Shown: piece after piece, positions 1-7,143 of the stretch
How the letters are laid out: each line of letters opens with the position of its first letter
How positions within the stretch are numbered: the first letter of the stretch is position 1
DNA from: Candidatus Kuenenia stuttgartensis
GTDB taxonomy: Bacteria > Planctomycetota > Planctomycetia > Isosphaerales > Isosphaeraceae
Assembly (NCBI GenBank): GCA_945872325.1
Contig: CAMBZY010000109.1
Location: 1-8,702, forward strand
Reading direction: 5' to 3'
DNA length: 8,702 nucleotides
Position numbers and translations under genes: made by a program
The notes under the pieces: model-generated
What the model was told of the DNA's origin: nothing
Seen by the model: only the letters and a program-made list of their open reading frames with translations
Database searches by the model: none

Positions 1-20
1 AAAAGAGATGAAAAACGTTC

Positions 21-44
21 AGGGACATTCCAAGGAATGTCCCT
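21..44. repeat. Perfect inverted repeat upstream of the phosphatase gene
   Basis: The arm agggacattcc (21-31) is followed by a 2-nt centre and its exact reverse complement (34-44). As RNA this folds into a stem of about 9-11 bp with a very small loop, followed by only three T residues on the plus strand. It could be a weak terminator of a gene to the left of the window, a palindromic operator, or a copy of a dispersed palindromic repeat. It ends 13 bp before the start codon at 58, so it would also lie in the 5' leader of any transcript that begins upstream. Confidence 0.6.
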
Positions 45-57
45 TTAAGGACAGAGT

Positions 58-699
58 ATGACTCGACTTTACCTGCTGCGCCATGCCCAGACTGCGGACA
101 CGGAACGATTCCACGGAAGTGAGTCCGATATTGGGCTCTCCGAATGGGGCCAGGAGCAGAGCAGGCTTGTCGCCAAACGCTTCAAGAACTTACCCATTTC
201 AGCTGTTTACAGTTCCTCCATGAAGCGTGCTGTCAGCACAGCGGCACCAATCGGCCTGGAATTGGGGCTAATTCCTCAGCAAATCCTGGCGCTTCATGAA
301 CGAAGTATGGGAGCTTTGGCGGGTGCAGATCGTCATGCTTTTCGGCACGTCTATCAAGATGCCATGGCAGCATGGTCTGCAGGTGATATCGATCACACCC
401 ACGAAACTGCCGAGAGCTTTCGGATGATGCGAGATCGAGGTGTTCCTGCCCTGACAACTCTTTTGGAGAAGCATCAGGGAAAGAACGAGTCGATTGTGGT
501 TGTGTCGCACGGAATGTTGATTCGCGTGCTACTGGCAAGTTTGATTACAGAGATGTCGTTATCAAATCTCAGCGAGATCAAGATCGACAATGTCGCAGTC
601 AATGAGTTGCTCTGGAACGGCAAATCACTTGAGCCTGTAAAGCTTTATGATTTGCCGAAAGAGTTGCAGAACCCGCCGGAAGACAAGCCTTTCTGGTAA
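58..699 (+). CDS. Histidine phosphatase family protein (phosphoglycerate mutase-like)
   Basis: This 213-aa protein belongs to the histidine phosphatase (phosphoglycerate mutase-like) superfamily, which transfers phosphate through a phospho-histidine. The N-terminal LYLLRHAQT carries the RH signature (Arg8, His9 as the nucleophile). It is followed by the GLSEWGQEQ segment (26-34), the YSSSMKRAVSTA phosphate-binding stretch with Arg57 (51-62), the acid/base Glu81 in HERSMGALAG, and the second catalytic His151 in VVVSHG. All core residues are therefore present, and the length is normal for a small single-domain member. No signal peptide or membrane segment is visible, so it is probably cytoplasmic. 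The start is ATG at 58, with an AAGGA Shine-Dalgarno at 47-51. The substrate cannot be told from sequence; a cofactor-dependent mutase, an alpha-ribazole phosphatase and a general phosphomonoesterase are all possible. It converges on the endonuclease III-like gene and shows no operon partner in the window. Confidence 0.88.
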   Translation: MTRLYLLRHAQTADTERFHGSESDIGLSEWGQEQSRLVAKRFKNLPISAVYSSSMKRAVSTAAPIGLELGLIPQQILALHERSMGALAGADRHAFRHVYQDAMAAWSAGDIDHTHETAESFRMMRDRGVPALTTLLEKHQGKNESIVVVSHGMLIRVLLASLITEMSLSNLSEIKIDNVAVNELLWNGKSLEPVKLYDLPKELQNPPEDKPFW

Positions 700-724
700 A
701 AAGAGTTGGCCAGTTGCCAGTCTC
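698..724 (-). terminator. Possible intrinsic terminator of the endonuclease III-like gene
   Basis: Read on the minus strand, just after the stop codon of the endonuclease III-like gene, TGGC-AACTG-GCCA forms a short stem. It can be extended by GAG/CTC pairing across a small internal loop and is followed directly by TTTTT (plus-strand A residues 698-702). The stem is short and imperfect, so this is a weak call. The site overlaps the last codon of the convergent phosphatase gene, which is compatible with a shared 3' boundary. Confidence 0.35.
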
Positions 725-730
725 TACCAG

Positions 731-1879
731 TTACTTCGACTTCTTCGGAACGGATTTGGTTTTCTTCTTTGCAGAGTCAGACTTTTTGCCAGGCTTTTTG
801 GCACCAGGTTTGGCAGCCCCAGCCGATTTTGCTTGGGCTGGCTTTTCAGAAGTCTTGATTGCGTCTGTTGTTGGATTCAGAGGGTCGGCTGGTTTTGGAG
901 TCGATTTTGGCTTTGCCGAGTCGACTTTTTCAGGTGTGGATCCTGCGGGAGCAACCGGTTTTGGAGAAGCAGCTTTAGCAACCGTTGCAGAACCGGATTT
1001 TTTCGCTACAGGCTTTCCAGTCGGTTTTGGCGAGGCACTATCGGTTTGTGGCTTTTCGGTATTTTCAGCAGGATCAGCCTTGGCGACTGGTTTTTCTGTA
1101 TTGGAATTGGAAGTCGCTTTTGTGATTTTTGCGGAGGTCGCCTTGGAGCTGGATTTACCAGATTTCTTTGGCTCTTCTTTGGCTTTGACCTTTGGAGGAT
1201 TCAACATGGCTTCGTAACCAGGACAAACCGGTTTAAATCGGCAGGCCAGGCATTTTGGAGCTTCAGTTGTGCAAACCGAATCCACAAATTCTTCAATCAA
1301 GGAGATTGCAAGCAGAATTTGAGCTTTCGGAATGTTCTTCTCAAGGATTCCCCTCAAGTTAGCATGATCCGCATTCTGCTCGACAAGTCCGAGCCGCTTT
1401 GCCATGAGAAGGATTCGGTCATCGACTGGAAAAGCATGCCCACCCAGAGTTTGGACTTGTGCCTGAGCCATGATGAAATCAGATGCCAGGGCATCGTAAT
1501 CCTTCAGGTCGTCTTTCGCTTCCTTGAATGTTTTCTTGGCGATCCCATCGATGTCGTACTTGTAATTTTTCTGGAAAATCTGCTTCAGAAATTTCCGGAT
1601 CGCTCTGGCACGCAATTCCGAATCAGGAATATGCCCGATGATCGTCTGAATCTCTCTTAATTCGCTGACCCGAAGCTCATTTAAATCAACGTAGCTGGAA
1701 CGGAACTGGTTTAATGCACGAAGCGAATCCTGAAGGTTCCGGTTTTCACGCAGAATCGCCAGAATGACGCTCTCAACAATCGGAAGTTTGGGGAATTCCT
1801 CAGCCTTTGGAAAGGCTGTTTTCAACTCATCAATGACTTGAGAGGTCAAAATAGACTTGGAGCTTTTCGAAGAGGCCAT
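731..1879 (-). CDS. Endonuclease III-like (HhH-GPD/[4Fe-4S]) protein with a lysine-rich tail
   Basis: This 382-aa protein has two parts. Residues 1 to about 225 resemble the helical DNA glycosylase fold of endonuclease III/MutY and end in CTTEAPKCLACRFKPVC, an exact C-x6-C-x2-C-x5-C iron-sulfur motif (Cys203, 210, 213, 219). PVDDR at 151-155 matches the VDTH region, so Asp153 is the likely counterpart of the catalytic aspartate. The usual LPGVGRKTA helix-hairpin-helix signature is not recognisable: the aligned stretch reads LKDYDALASDFI (125-136), with no glycine pair and no lysine at the nucleophile position. Residues 231-382 are low-complexity Lys/Pro/Ala/Ser, with about 36 lysines and no arginine, like histone H1 or AlgP tails. 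I infer a DNA-binding protein, perhaps a repair enzyme with altered chemistry; glycosylase activity is not established. The ATG at 1879 has no strong Shine-Dalgarno. The gene lies 109 bp after rbfA on the same strand and may be transcribed with it. Confidence 0.75.
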   Translation of the reverse strand: MASSKSSKSILTSQVIDELKTAFPKAEEFPKLPIVESVILAILRENRNLQDSLRALNQFRSSYVDLNELRVSELREIQTIIGHIPDSELRARAIRKFLKQIFQKNYKYDIDGIAKKTFKEAKDDLKDYDALASDFIMAQAQVQTLGGHAFPVDDRILLMAKRLGLVEQNADHANLRGILEKNIPKAQILLAISLIEEFVDSVCTTEAPKCLACRFKPVCPGYEAMLNPPKVKAKEEPKKSGKSSSKATSAKITKATSNSNTEKPVAKADPAENTEKPQTDSASPKPTGKPVAKKSGSATVAKAASPKPVAPAGSTPEKVDSAKPKSTPKPADPLNPTTDAIKTSEKPAQAKSAGAAKPGAKKPGKKSDSAKKKTKSVPKKSK

Positions 1880-1988
1880 GTTTGATTTGACTCTAAACGC
1901 TGGGAATCAAGGATCATTCGTACATATGTCACAAGAAAGCGATCTTATCATGGAGCCTTCAAGAGGTTCACCTGAAGACGCTTCCGAT

Positions 1989-2408
1989 TTAGTCCGTTTC
2001 TGATTCTATCCCGTCATCTTCGGCATGACCCGTCGACTCAGCCGATTGGCTTCTCGCGATATTGTCCTCTGCGATCGATAATTCAATCGACTTGAGGATC
2101 TCCATGGTCCGTCGAGCGGAATTGTCGATTTCAAATCGAAGCTCTGGAGTGATCCGGGTCTGGAGTCTCGCAGCAATTTTTTTCTGAAGAAAGCCCCGAG
2201 CCGATTGAAGGCCGTGCATCACACGCTTTTCCTCTCGGTCATCACCTGTGACAGTGAAAAACACTTTGGCATAGCGGAGATCAGGAGTCACTTCAGCCGA
2301 CAGGACAGTCACATTACGTACACGAGGGTCGCTGACCTCTGTGAGTATGGCTGTCGCCACAACTTCACGAACGGCTTCAGCCACTCTCAAAGAACGGTGA
2401 ACACTCAT
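1989..2408 (-). CDS. rbfA: 30S ribosome-binding factor A
   Basis: RbfA (139 aa) is a small cytoplasmic KH-fold protein that binds the immature 30S subunit near the 5' end of 16S rRNA. It helps late maturation and cold adaptation. The sequence shows the family hallmarks in order: the N-terminal helix RVAEAVREVVATAI (8-21), SDPRV (26-30), the signature VTPDLRYAKVFFTV (40-53), the GLQSARGFLQKKIAARL helix (66-82) and TPELRFEID (88-95). The core ends near residue 112. A short acidic, serine-rich tail follows, which is a common lineage-specific extension. The start is ATG at 2408, because MSVHRSLRVAEAV matches the usual RbfA beginning. No clear Shine-Dalgarno is seen. It lies 76 bp downstream of infB, with a strong hairpin between them, in the conserved nusA-infB-rbfA order. 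No truB or rpsO follows, unlike in many bacteria. Confidence 0.95.
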   Translation of the reverse strand: MSVHRSLRVAEAVREVVATAILTEVSDPRVRNVTVLSAEVTPDLRYAKVFFTVTGDDREEKRVMHGLQSARGFLQKKIAARLQTRITPELRFEIDNSARRTMEILKSIELSIAEDNIARSQSAESTGHAEDDGIESETD

Positions 2409-2447
2409 TTTGGGGTACCACTTCGCCCACTGATCCTAAAATGTGAA

Positions 2448-2473
2448 TTCGGGCGACCAAATTGTCGCCCGAA
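2448..2473. promoter_or_regulatory. Intercistronic hairpin between infB and rbfA
   Basis: The arms ttcgggcgac (2448-2457) and gtcgcccgaa (2464-2473) are perfect 10-bp complements around a 6-nt loop. The hairpin starts 12 nt after the infB stop codon in the direction of transcription. On the minus strand it is followed by TTCACATTTT rather than an immediate U-run, so it resembles an incomplete terminator. A partial terminator, an RNase processing site or a 3'-end stabiliser for infB mRNA would fit, because rbfA must still be expressed from somewhere. Confidence 0.6.
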
Positions 2474-2484
2474 CCCTCATGAAA

Positions 2485-5400
2485 TTACAGTGTACGGCGA
2501 ATTTCCTCGATCTTGTAGGCCTCGATGATATCGTCAGTCTTCAGATCGTCGTAATTCGAGACGCGAATACCGCACTCGAACCCTTCACGAACTTCCTTGA
2601 CATCATCTTTGAAACGCTTGAGAGCTTCGAGCGATCCCTTGTAGATTTCACGGCCATCACGCAACAGCCGAATCTTGGCCGATCGTTCGATCGTACCCTG
2701 CGTTACAAAACAGCCTGCAACGGTGCCGACCTTGGAGATCTTGAAGACCTGACGAACCGCAGCGCGGCCCAGGTGGGTCTCTTTGATTTCCGGGACAAGC
2801 ATCCCTTCGATGGCTTTTTTCACTTCGTCTGTCACCTGATAGATGATGTCGTATCGACGGATGTCGATCTTCTTGTCATCAGCCAGGCTCATCGCCCGAT
2901 CTTCAGGTGCAACACGGAAACCAATGATAATCGCCTGTGAGGCGTCTGCCAGTTGGACGTCGCTTTCGCTGATCCCACCCACAGCCCTGTGCAGAATCCG
3001 AATTGGAATCTCGGTGTTCTCGAGTTTATCCAGCTCTTTCGTAAGGGCTTCGAGCGATCCCTGGACATCGGCCTTAAGGATGATGTTCAGGCTCCTGACA
3101 CGCTGTTCGTTCATCCTGTCGAATAGATTTTCGAGGGTGACGGAACTGCGCTCGGAACGATCCTGCTCGCGGGAACGTGTCTTGCGGGTCTCAGAAATTT
3201 CGCGGGCTTTCGAGAGATCCGGAAGAACAGCAAACTTCTCACCGGCTTCTGGAACAGAATCCAGGCCGTTGACTTCCACTGGCATGCTTGGGCCAGCCTC
3301 TTCAACTGGTTCACCACGATGGTTGAACATGGCGCGGACCCGGCCATAGCCGTCGCCGCACACAATCACATCACCAATCTTAAGTGTTCCATCCTGAATC
3401 AGCATGGTGGCCACAACACCCCGACCTTCGGAAATCTGGGATTCCAGACAGGTTCCGACAGCAGGGCGATTCACATTGCCCTTGAATTCTTTCAGCTCCG
3501 CAATCAGAAGGAGGTTTTCCAGAAGTTCAGGAATACCGGCCCCTGTATGGGCTGAAGTTTTCACAACCAGAGTGTCTCCACCGTATTCTTCTGGAACCAG
3601 GCCGTGCTGGCTGAGTTCGCCAAAGATCCGGTTGAAATTGATGTTCGGCAGATCGACCTTGTTCAGGGCGACAATGATTGGAACATCGGCAGCCTTGGCG
3701 TGACTGATCGCTTCCAGCGTTTGAGGCATCACGCCGTCATCCGCCGCAACAACCAGAACCACGATATCCGTGACGTTTGCACCACGGGCACGCATTGAAG
3801 TAAACGCTTCGTGACCAGGTGTATCAAGGAAGGTGATCGCATGACCATTGTGAACCACCTGATAAGCACCGATGTGCTGGGTGATTCCGCCTGATTCATG
3901 AGCTGCAACGTCTGACTTCCGGATCTTGTCAAGAAGCGATGTTTTGCCGTGGTCGACGTGGCCCAGAATGGTGATGATCGGTGCACGAGGGCGTTTGTCG
4001 CCTTCGACCGTTTCATCCACAAAGGCATCAAGCAGATCATCTTCCGCTGTCCGTTCATGGACAATGGTCAGATCCACCCCAAATTCGAGAGCCAATTCCA
4101 GAGCGGTCTGTTCAGGAAGCGAATCGTTAATACGAACCGCTATGCCCTGAGAAAACAGCAAAGTCATGATCTGATTGGCTTTAACACCAATAGCCTCGGA
4201 AAGGCTTCTGACGGTGATTGGGGCATCAATCTCAGCGTGATCTTTACGCTGTTGTTGATTCCCAACTGGAACCTTGACCTTGTGACGTCTGCGGTACTGT
4301 CGTGAATCTTCTTCATCGACAGCCACCAGAACGGCGTCTACAGAGACAGGAGATGTCACCCGATCTTTTTGACGTTTCTCACGCATAACCCGGCGTACGG
4401 CACGATCGCCAACAGTTCCAGATTTCGCTTTTTTACGTTCTTCTTCATCGTCGATCGGAATCGCAGGAGCTTGCGAGGCGGATGCATTTCCAGACGGATT
4501 CTGAATAGACTGAGTTGGGCCGGCAGCAGGTGCTCCCATTCCCATCCGTGGAGCAGAACCTGACATGCGGCCGCCAGAAGGCTGCTGGGCAGGTTTGGCT
4601 GCTCCAGGCAATCCCCCAATCTGGCCAGACTGCATCATCGCTTTGAGTTGATCAGGCGTGAACTTTTTGTCCGGGCGTGTGTAAGAACCGCCGCCAGCTT
4701 GTGGAGGAGGGCTCCCACTACCAGGCCTTGGCCCCTGACTCTGACCTTGCCCCTGTGGAGGACGCTGACCACCACCACCCTTTTGTTCGGATGAGCGGTG
4801 CAAAGGTCCTTGTCCGGTCGGTGCACCGGTAGGAGCAAACGATCGGAATGTTGGTGGAGTAGGGCCTGTTGGGCGTGGCATCTGCCGACGTTCCTGCGAG
4901 GCATCCGTAGGCGGTTTGCGTTCCGGTGGCTTTTGGGGAGCCTGTGGAACTCCAGGAGCGGGCATCGTCCGTCTCACACCTGAGGGATCAATATAATCCC
5001 TGCGGGTGAATGGACTTGGTGGCTCTGGAGGAGCTGGCGGAGCAGCGGGTGCTGCTGGTTGCTCCACTTTCTCTTGAGTCTGAGACTCAGTCGCCGCTTT
5101 CGGAGCAGCAGCAGCCATCGGAGGCCGTTGTTGCAGAGGAGGCTGGCTGGGTCGATGCAGGCCGGTGGAAAGGACAGGCGTTTTGCCTGATTGAATTCCT
5201 GATGGTCCACCTGGTCTAGGGCCCTGTACAGGCGGGCGCTGCAGGGGAGGCCTGGGGCCTGCTGGAGCACTTTGCATCGGTGGCCTTTGAAATTCCGCAG
5301 GACGGCTGGCTGCCGGTGGGCCGGTCAATCCAGTGGCTGCGGGTCGTACCGTCACGGGTTCCACCGGTTTAGGTGGGGCGGCTGGTTTGGCAGCCGGAGG

Positions 5401-5727
5401 ACTCGTGATAGGCACCACTTCAGGGGCCTTTGTAGATACCTCGGTCACGGGCTTCGCAACGGGTGGCGTGCTTATGACTCGTGGTGCTGGCTCAGTGGAC
5501 TTAATGTCGGAGACAGCTTTTGCAGGTTCAGGAGCCGCAGATTCAGCGCTACCGCCAAACTGCTTGCGAACCATTTCTATTTGATTTGATTCGAGACTGG
5601 CAAGGGGACTGGTTTTAACGGCTTCCCCTTCATTCCTCAGAAAATCAAGTATTTCTTGGCTCCTGACGTTCAGCTCTTTGGCCATCTCGTGAACACGGGT
5701 GGACAACTCTCGCTCCTTCGTCGCCAT
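2485..5727 (-). CDS. infB: Translation initiation factor IF-2
   Basis: IF-2 is the GTPase that brings fMet-tRNA to the 30S subunit and promotes subunit joining. At 1080 aa it is longer than E. coli IF-2 (890 aa) because of a huge linker. In order: an N-terminal IF2_N module (about 1-58, STRVHEMAKELNVRSQEIL); a Pro/Ala/Gln/Gly-rich disordered linker (about 60-425); a basic stretch (430-485); a second IF2_N-like module (503-555); then the G domain. G motifs are G1 GHVDHGKTS (589-597), switch I GGITQHIGAY (613-622), G3 DTPGHEAF (635-642), G4 NKVD (689-692) and G5 SAH (725-727). The beta-barrel domain II (about 751-845), domain III (about 876-975) and the initiator-tRNA binding C-terminal domain with VAGCFVTQGTI (1003-1013) follow. 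All catalytic elements are intact. The ATG at 5727 has no evident Shine-Dalgarno. It lies 95 bp after nusA and is probably co-transcribed with it. Confidence 0.98.
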   Translation of the reverse strand: MATKERELSTRVHEMAKELNVRSQEILDFLRNEGEAVKTSPLASLESNQIEMVRKQFGGSAESAAPEPAKAVSDIKSTEPAPRVISTPPVAKPVTEVSTKAPEVVPITSPPAAKPAAPPKPVEPVTVRPAATGLTGPPAASRPAEFQRPPMQSAPAGPRPPLQRPPVQGPRPGGPSGIQSGKTPVLSTGLHRPSQPPLQQRPPMAAAAPKAATESQTQEKVEQPAAPAAPPAPPEPPSPFTRRDYIDPSGVRRTMPAPGVPQAPQKPPERKPPTDASQERRQMPRPTGPTPPTFRSFAPTGAPTGQGPLHRSSEQKGGGGQRPPQGQGQSQGPRPGSGSPPPQAGGGSYTRPDKKFTPDQLKAMMQSGQIGGLPGAAKPAQQPSGGRMSGSAPRMGMGAPAAGPTQSIQNPSGNASASQAPAIPIDDEEERKKAKSGTVGDRAVRRVMREKRQKDRVTSPVSVDAVLVAVDEEDSRQYRRRHKVKVPVGNQQQRKDHAEIDAPITVRSLSEAIGVKANQIMTLLFSQGIAVRINDSLPEQTALELALEFGVDLTIVHERTAEDDLLDAFVDETVEGDKRPRAPIITILGHVDHGKTSLLDKIRKSDVAAHESGGITQHIGAYQVVHNGHAITFLDTPGHEAFTSMRARGANVTDIVVLVVAADDGVMPQTLEAISHAKAADVPIIVALNKVDLPNINFNRIFGELSQHGLVPEEYGGDTLVVKTSAHTGAGIPELLENLLLIAELKEFKGNVNRPAVGTCLESQISEGRGVVATMLIQDGTLKIGDVIVCGDGYGRVRAMFNHRGEPVEEAGPSMPVEVNGLDSVPEAGEKFAVLPDLSKAREISETRKTRSREQDRSERSSVTLENLFDRMNEQRVRSLNIILKADVQGSLEALTKELDKLENTEIPIRILHRAVGGISESDVQLADASQAIIIGFRVAPEDRAMSLADDKKIDIRRYDIIYQVTDEVKKAIEGMLVPEIKETHLGRAAVRQVFKISKVGTVAGCFVTQGTIERSAKIRLLRDGREIYKGSLEALKRFKDDVKEVREGFECGIRVSNYDDLKTDDIIEAYKIEEIRRTL

Positions 5728-5822
5728 ATCTTGGTGATTTATACCGTGAAAAGGTGTGTGATGATATCGTGACGTGATGAGTCATCGCGTTACGGACAGG
5801 GGTTGTGGGGGTGGTCGTCAGA

Positions 5823-7109
5823 TTAATCATCCGACGACACCGTCCCGGATGACTCAGTCGATTCCAAAGCCGGTTGTTCGGCCAACTCATCGGCTGATGA
5901 TTCTGACAATTCTTCTTCCGCCTCGCCCTCGGCACCTGCCTCGTTTGACGCTACTTGTGCTCCGCCTTCACTAAACGTTTCGGCCGTCTGAATTAAATGT
6001 TCGGCCATCTCCTCAGTCAGTCCTTCAATCGTACTGACCAGGCTATCCACCTCCATAACTGACAGGTCGTCGTACCCCAAAATTCCCTGCTCTACCAATC
6101 GCTCAGCCAATTCAATCTCGACTCCAGGGATCTTGGTGAAAGCTGCTACAGCCTTCTCAATATCACCGTCAAGCTCTTCGGCAGTGCGAATCTCAATGTC
6201 CCAGCCAACCAGTTTGGTCGCCAGACGTACGTTTTGGCCTTTTCGGCCAATCGCCAGAGAAAGCTGGTCATCTCGAACAAGCACCACGGCTCGTCCCAAC
6301 AGGTGACACAGCATTACCTCTTCGATTTCAGCAGGCTGAAGGGCATTGGGAATCAAAACCTGCAAAGACTCGTTCCAGCGAACAATATCAATGCGTTCCC
6401 CGCCCAGTTCATCCACAATATTCTTGATACGGGTGCCTCGAACACCCACACACGCTCCCACAGCATCAATCTTGTTATCCAGTGAACTCACAGCGACCTT
6501 CGAGCGGAAGCCCGCTTCGCGTGAAAGACCACGGATCGAGATGACGCCTTCCGAAATTTCCGGAATTTCCCGTTCGAACAGGCGTCTTACAAAGTCTGGG
6601 TGACGACGGCTCAGAACGATTTTGACTCGCTGGCCTGCCTTCTTGACTTCTGTAATCACCGCTCGAACCGGTTTACCGATATCGAAAGATTCGCCAGGAA
6701 TTTGTTCGCTTTTGGGCAAAATCCCATCGGATTTACCCATGTTCACCATCACCACTCCACCTTCAATTCGCTGAACCGTACCGGAGATCAACTCTCCTTG
6801 ACGGTCTTGGAATTCACCAAACTGTGAATCCCGCTCCGCTTCGCGAATCTTCTGGATGATGACCTGTTTGGCGGTCTGGGCCGCAATCCGACCGAAATCG
6901 GATTCCTTGACCACTTCGCCATCTTTAGTCGTCAGGATATCGCCAGTTTCGGCGTTGATATCCACTTGGATCAACTCCGGCTCAACATCCGGATAATGCT
7001 TGCGTGCAGCAGTGGTTAAAGCCGATTTAATGGCGTCAAGCAGCAAATGCTTGTCAACGTTTTTATCCCTTTGGATTGTCTCGACAAGCCTGATCAGTTC
7101 AACGCTCAT
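5823..7109 (-). CDS. nusA: Transcription termination/antitermination factor NusA
   Basis: NusA (428 aa) binds RNA polymerase and nascent RNA and modulates pausing, termination and antitermination. Visible domains are the polymerase-binding N-terminal domain (about 1-105), the S1 domain (about 106-168, LISGTVQRIEGGVVMVNMGKS), KH1 with GACVGVRGTRIKNIVDELGGERIDI (218-242), KH2 with LAIGRKGQNVRLATKLVGWDIEI (285-307) and a C-terminal helix-hairpin-helix-like segment (about 312-376, FTKIPGVEIELAERLVEQGI). The last 48 residues (381-428) hold 15 Glu/Asp and no Lys or Arg. E. coli NusA is longer (495 aa), with two acidic-repeat domains; here only one C-terminal folded unit plus this acidic tail is apparent. 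The ATG at 7109 is preceded by GGAG at 7117-7120 (7-nt spacing), the best Shine-Dalgarno in the operon. It is the first gene of nusA-infB-rbfA; the common upstream partner rimP is absent here. Confidence 0.97.
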   Translation of the reverse strand: MSVELIRLVETIQRDKNVDKHLLLDAIKSALTTAARKHYPDVEPELIQVDINAETGDILTTKDGEVVKESDFGRIAAQTAKQVIIQKIREAERDSQFGEFQDRQGELISGTVQRIEGGVVMVNMGKSDGILPKSEQIPGESFDIGKPVRAVITEVKKAGQRVKIVLSRRHPDFVRRLFEREIPEISEGVISIRGLSREAGFRSKVAVSSLDNKIDAVGACVGVRGTRIKNIVDELGGERIDIVRWNESLQVLIPNALQPAEIEEVMLCHLLGRAVVLVRDDQLSLAIGRKGQNVRLATKLVGWDIEIRTAEELDGDIEKAVAAFTKIPGVEIELAERLVEQGILGYDDLSVMEVDSLVSTIEGLTEEMAEHLIQTAETFSEGGAQVASNEAGAEGEAEEELSESSADELAEQPALESTESSGTVSSDD

Positions 7110-7116
7110 TCAACGA

Positions 7117-7120
7117 CTCC
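7117..7120 (-). promoter_or_regulatory. Shine-Dalgarno of nusA
   Basis: The minus strand reads GGAG here, with 7 nt between it and the nusA ATG at 7107-7109. This supports the chosen start. infB and rbfA lack an equally clear site, so nusA is probably initiated more conventionally than the genes after it. Confidence 0.6.
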
Positions 7121-7123
7121 GCA

Positions 7124-7143
7124 TCGGCGACCATCCACGCCGA
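7124..7143 (-). promoter_or_regulatory. Leader hairpin just upstream of the nusA ribosome binding site
   Basis: The arms TCGGCG and CGCCGA (plus 7124-7129 and 7138-7143) are perfect complements around an 8-nt loop. In the nusA mRNA this GC-rich hairpin ends 3 nt before the GGAG Shine-Dalgarno. Its bases 7141-7143 could instead pair in a weaker CGAG/CTCG stem (7141-7144 with 7151-7154). Such a position could affect access to the ribosome binding site, but the regulatory role is inference. Confidence 0.35.

Noticed and set aside
647..1660. Long plus-strand open frames antisense to the endonuclease III-like gene (337 aa, and 167 aa at 714-1217)
   Set aside because: They are rich in Phe/Arg/Gly/Trp or Phe/Gly/Ala in a way that mirrors the Lys/Pro/Ala codons of the opposite strand. 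They show no known motif, and the minus-strand gene has a clear domain structure.
4356..5300. Repetitive-looking DNA in the infB 5' half, considered as a repeat or recombination tract
   Set aside because: The repetition is in amino-acid composition (Pro/Gln/Gly/Ala). I see no tandem DNA unit with a fixed period.
2205..5589. Several plus-strand open frames opposite rbfA and infB
   Set aside because: All lie antisense to unambiguous rbfA and infB coding sequence and translate to low-complexity or motif-free protein. They are shadows of the real genes.
5772..5790. Near-palindrome around GATGAGTCATC in the nusA-infB gap
   Set aside because: It has a G:T mismatch and a one-base centre, so the usable stem is short. 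It is not near a promoter or a T-run, and I cannot separate it from chance.
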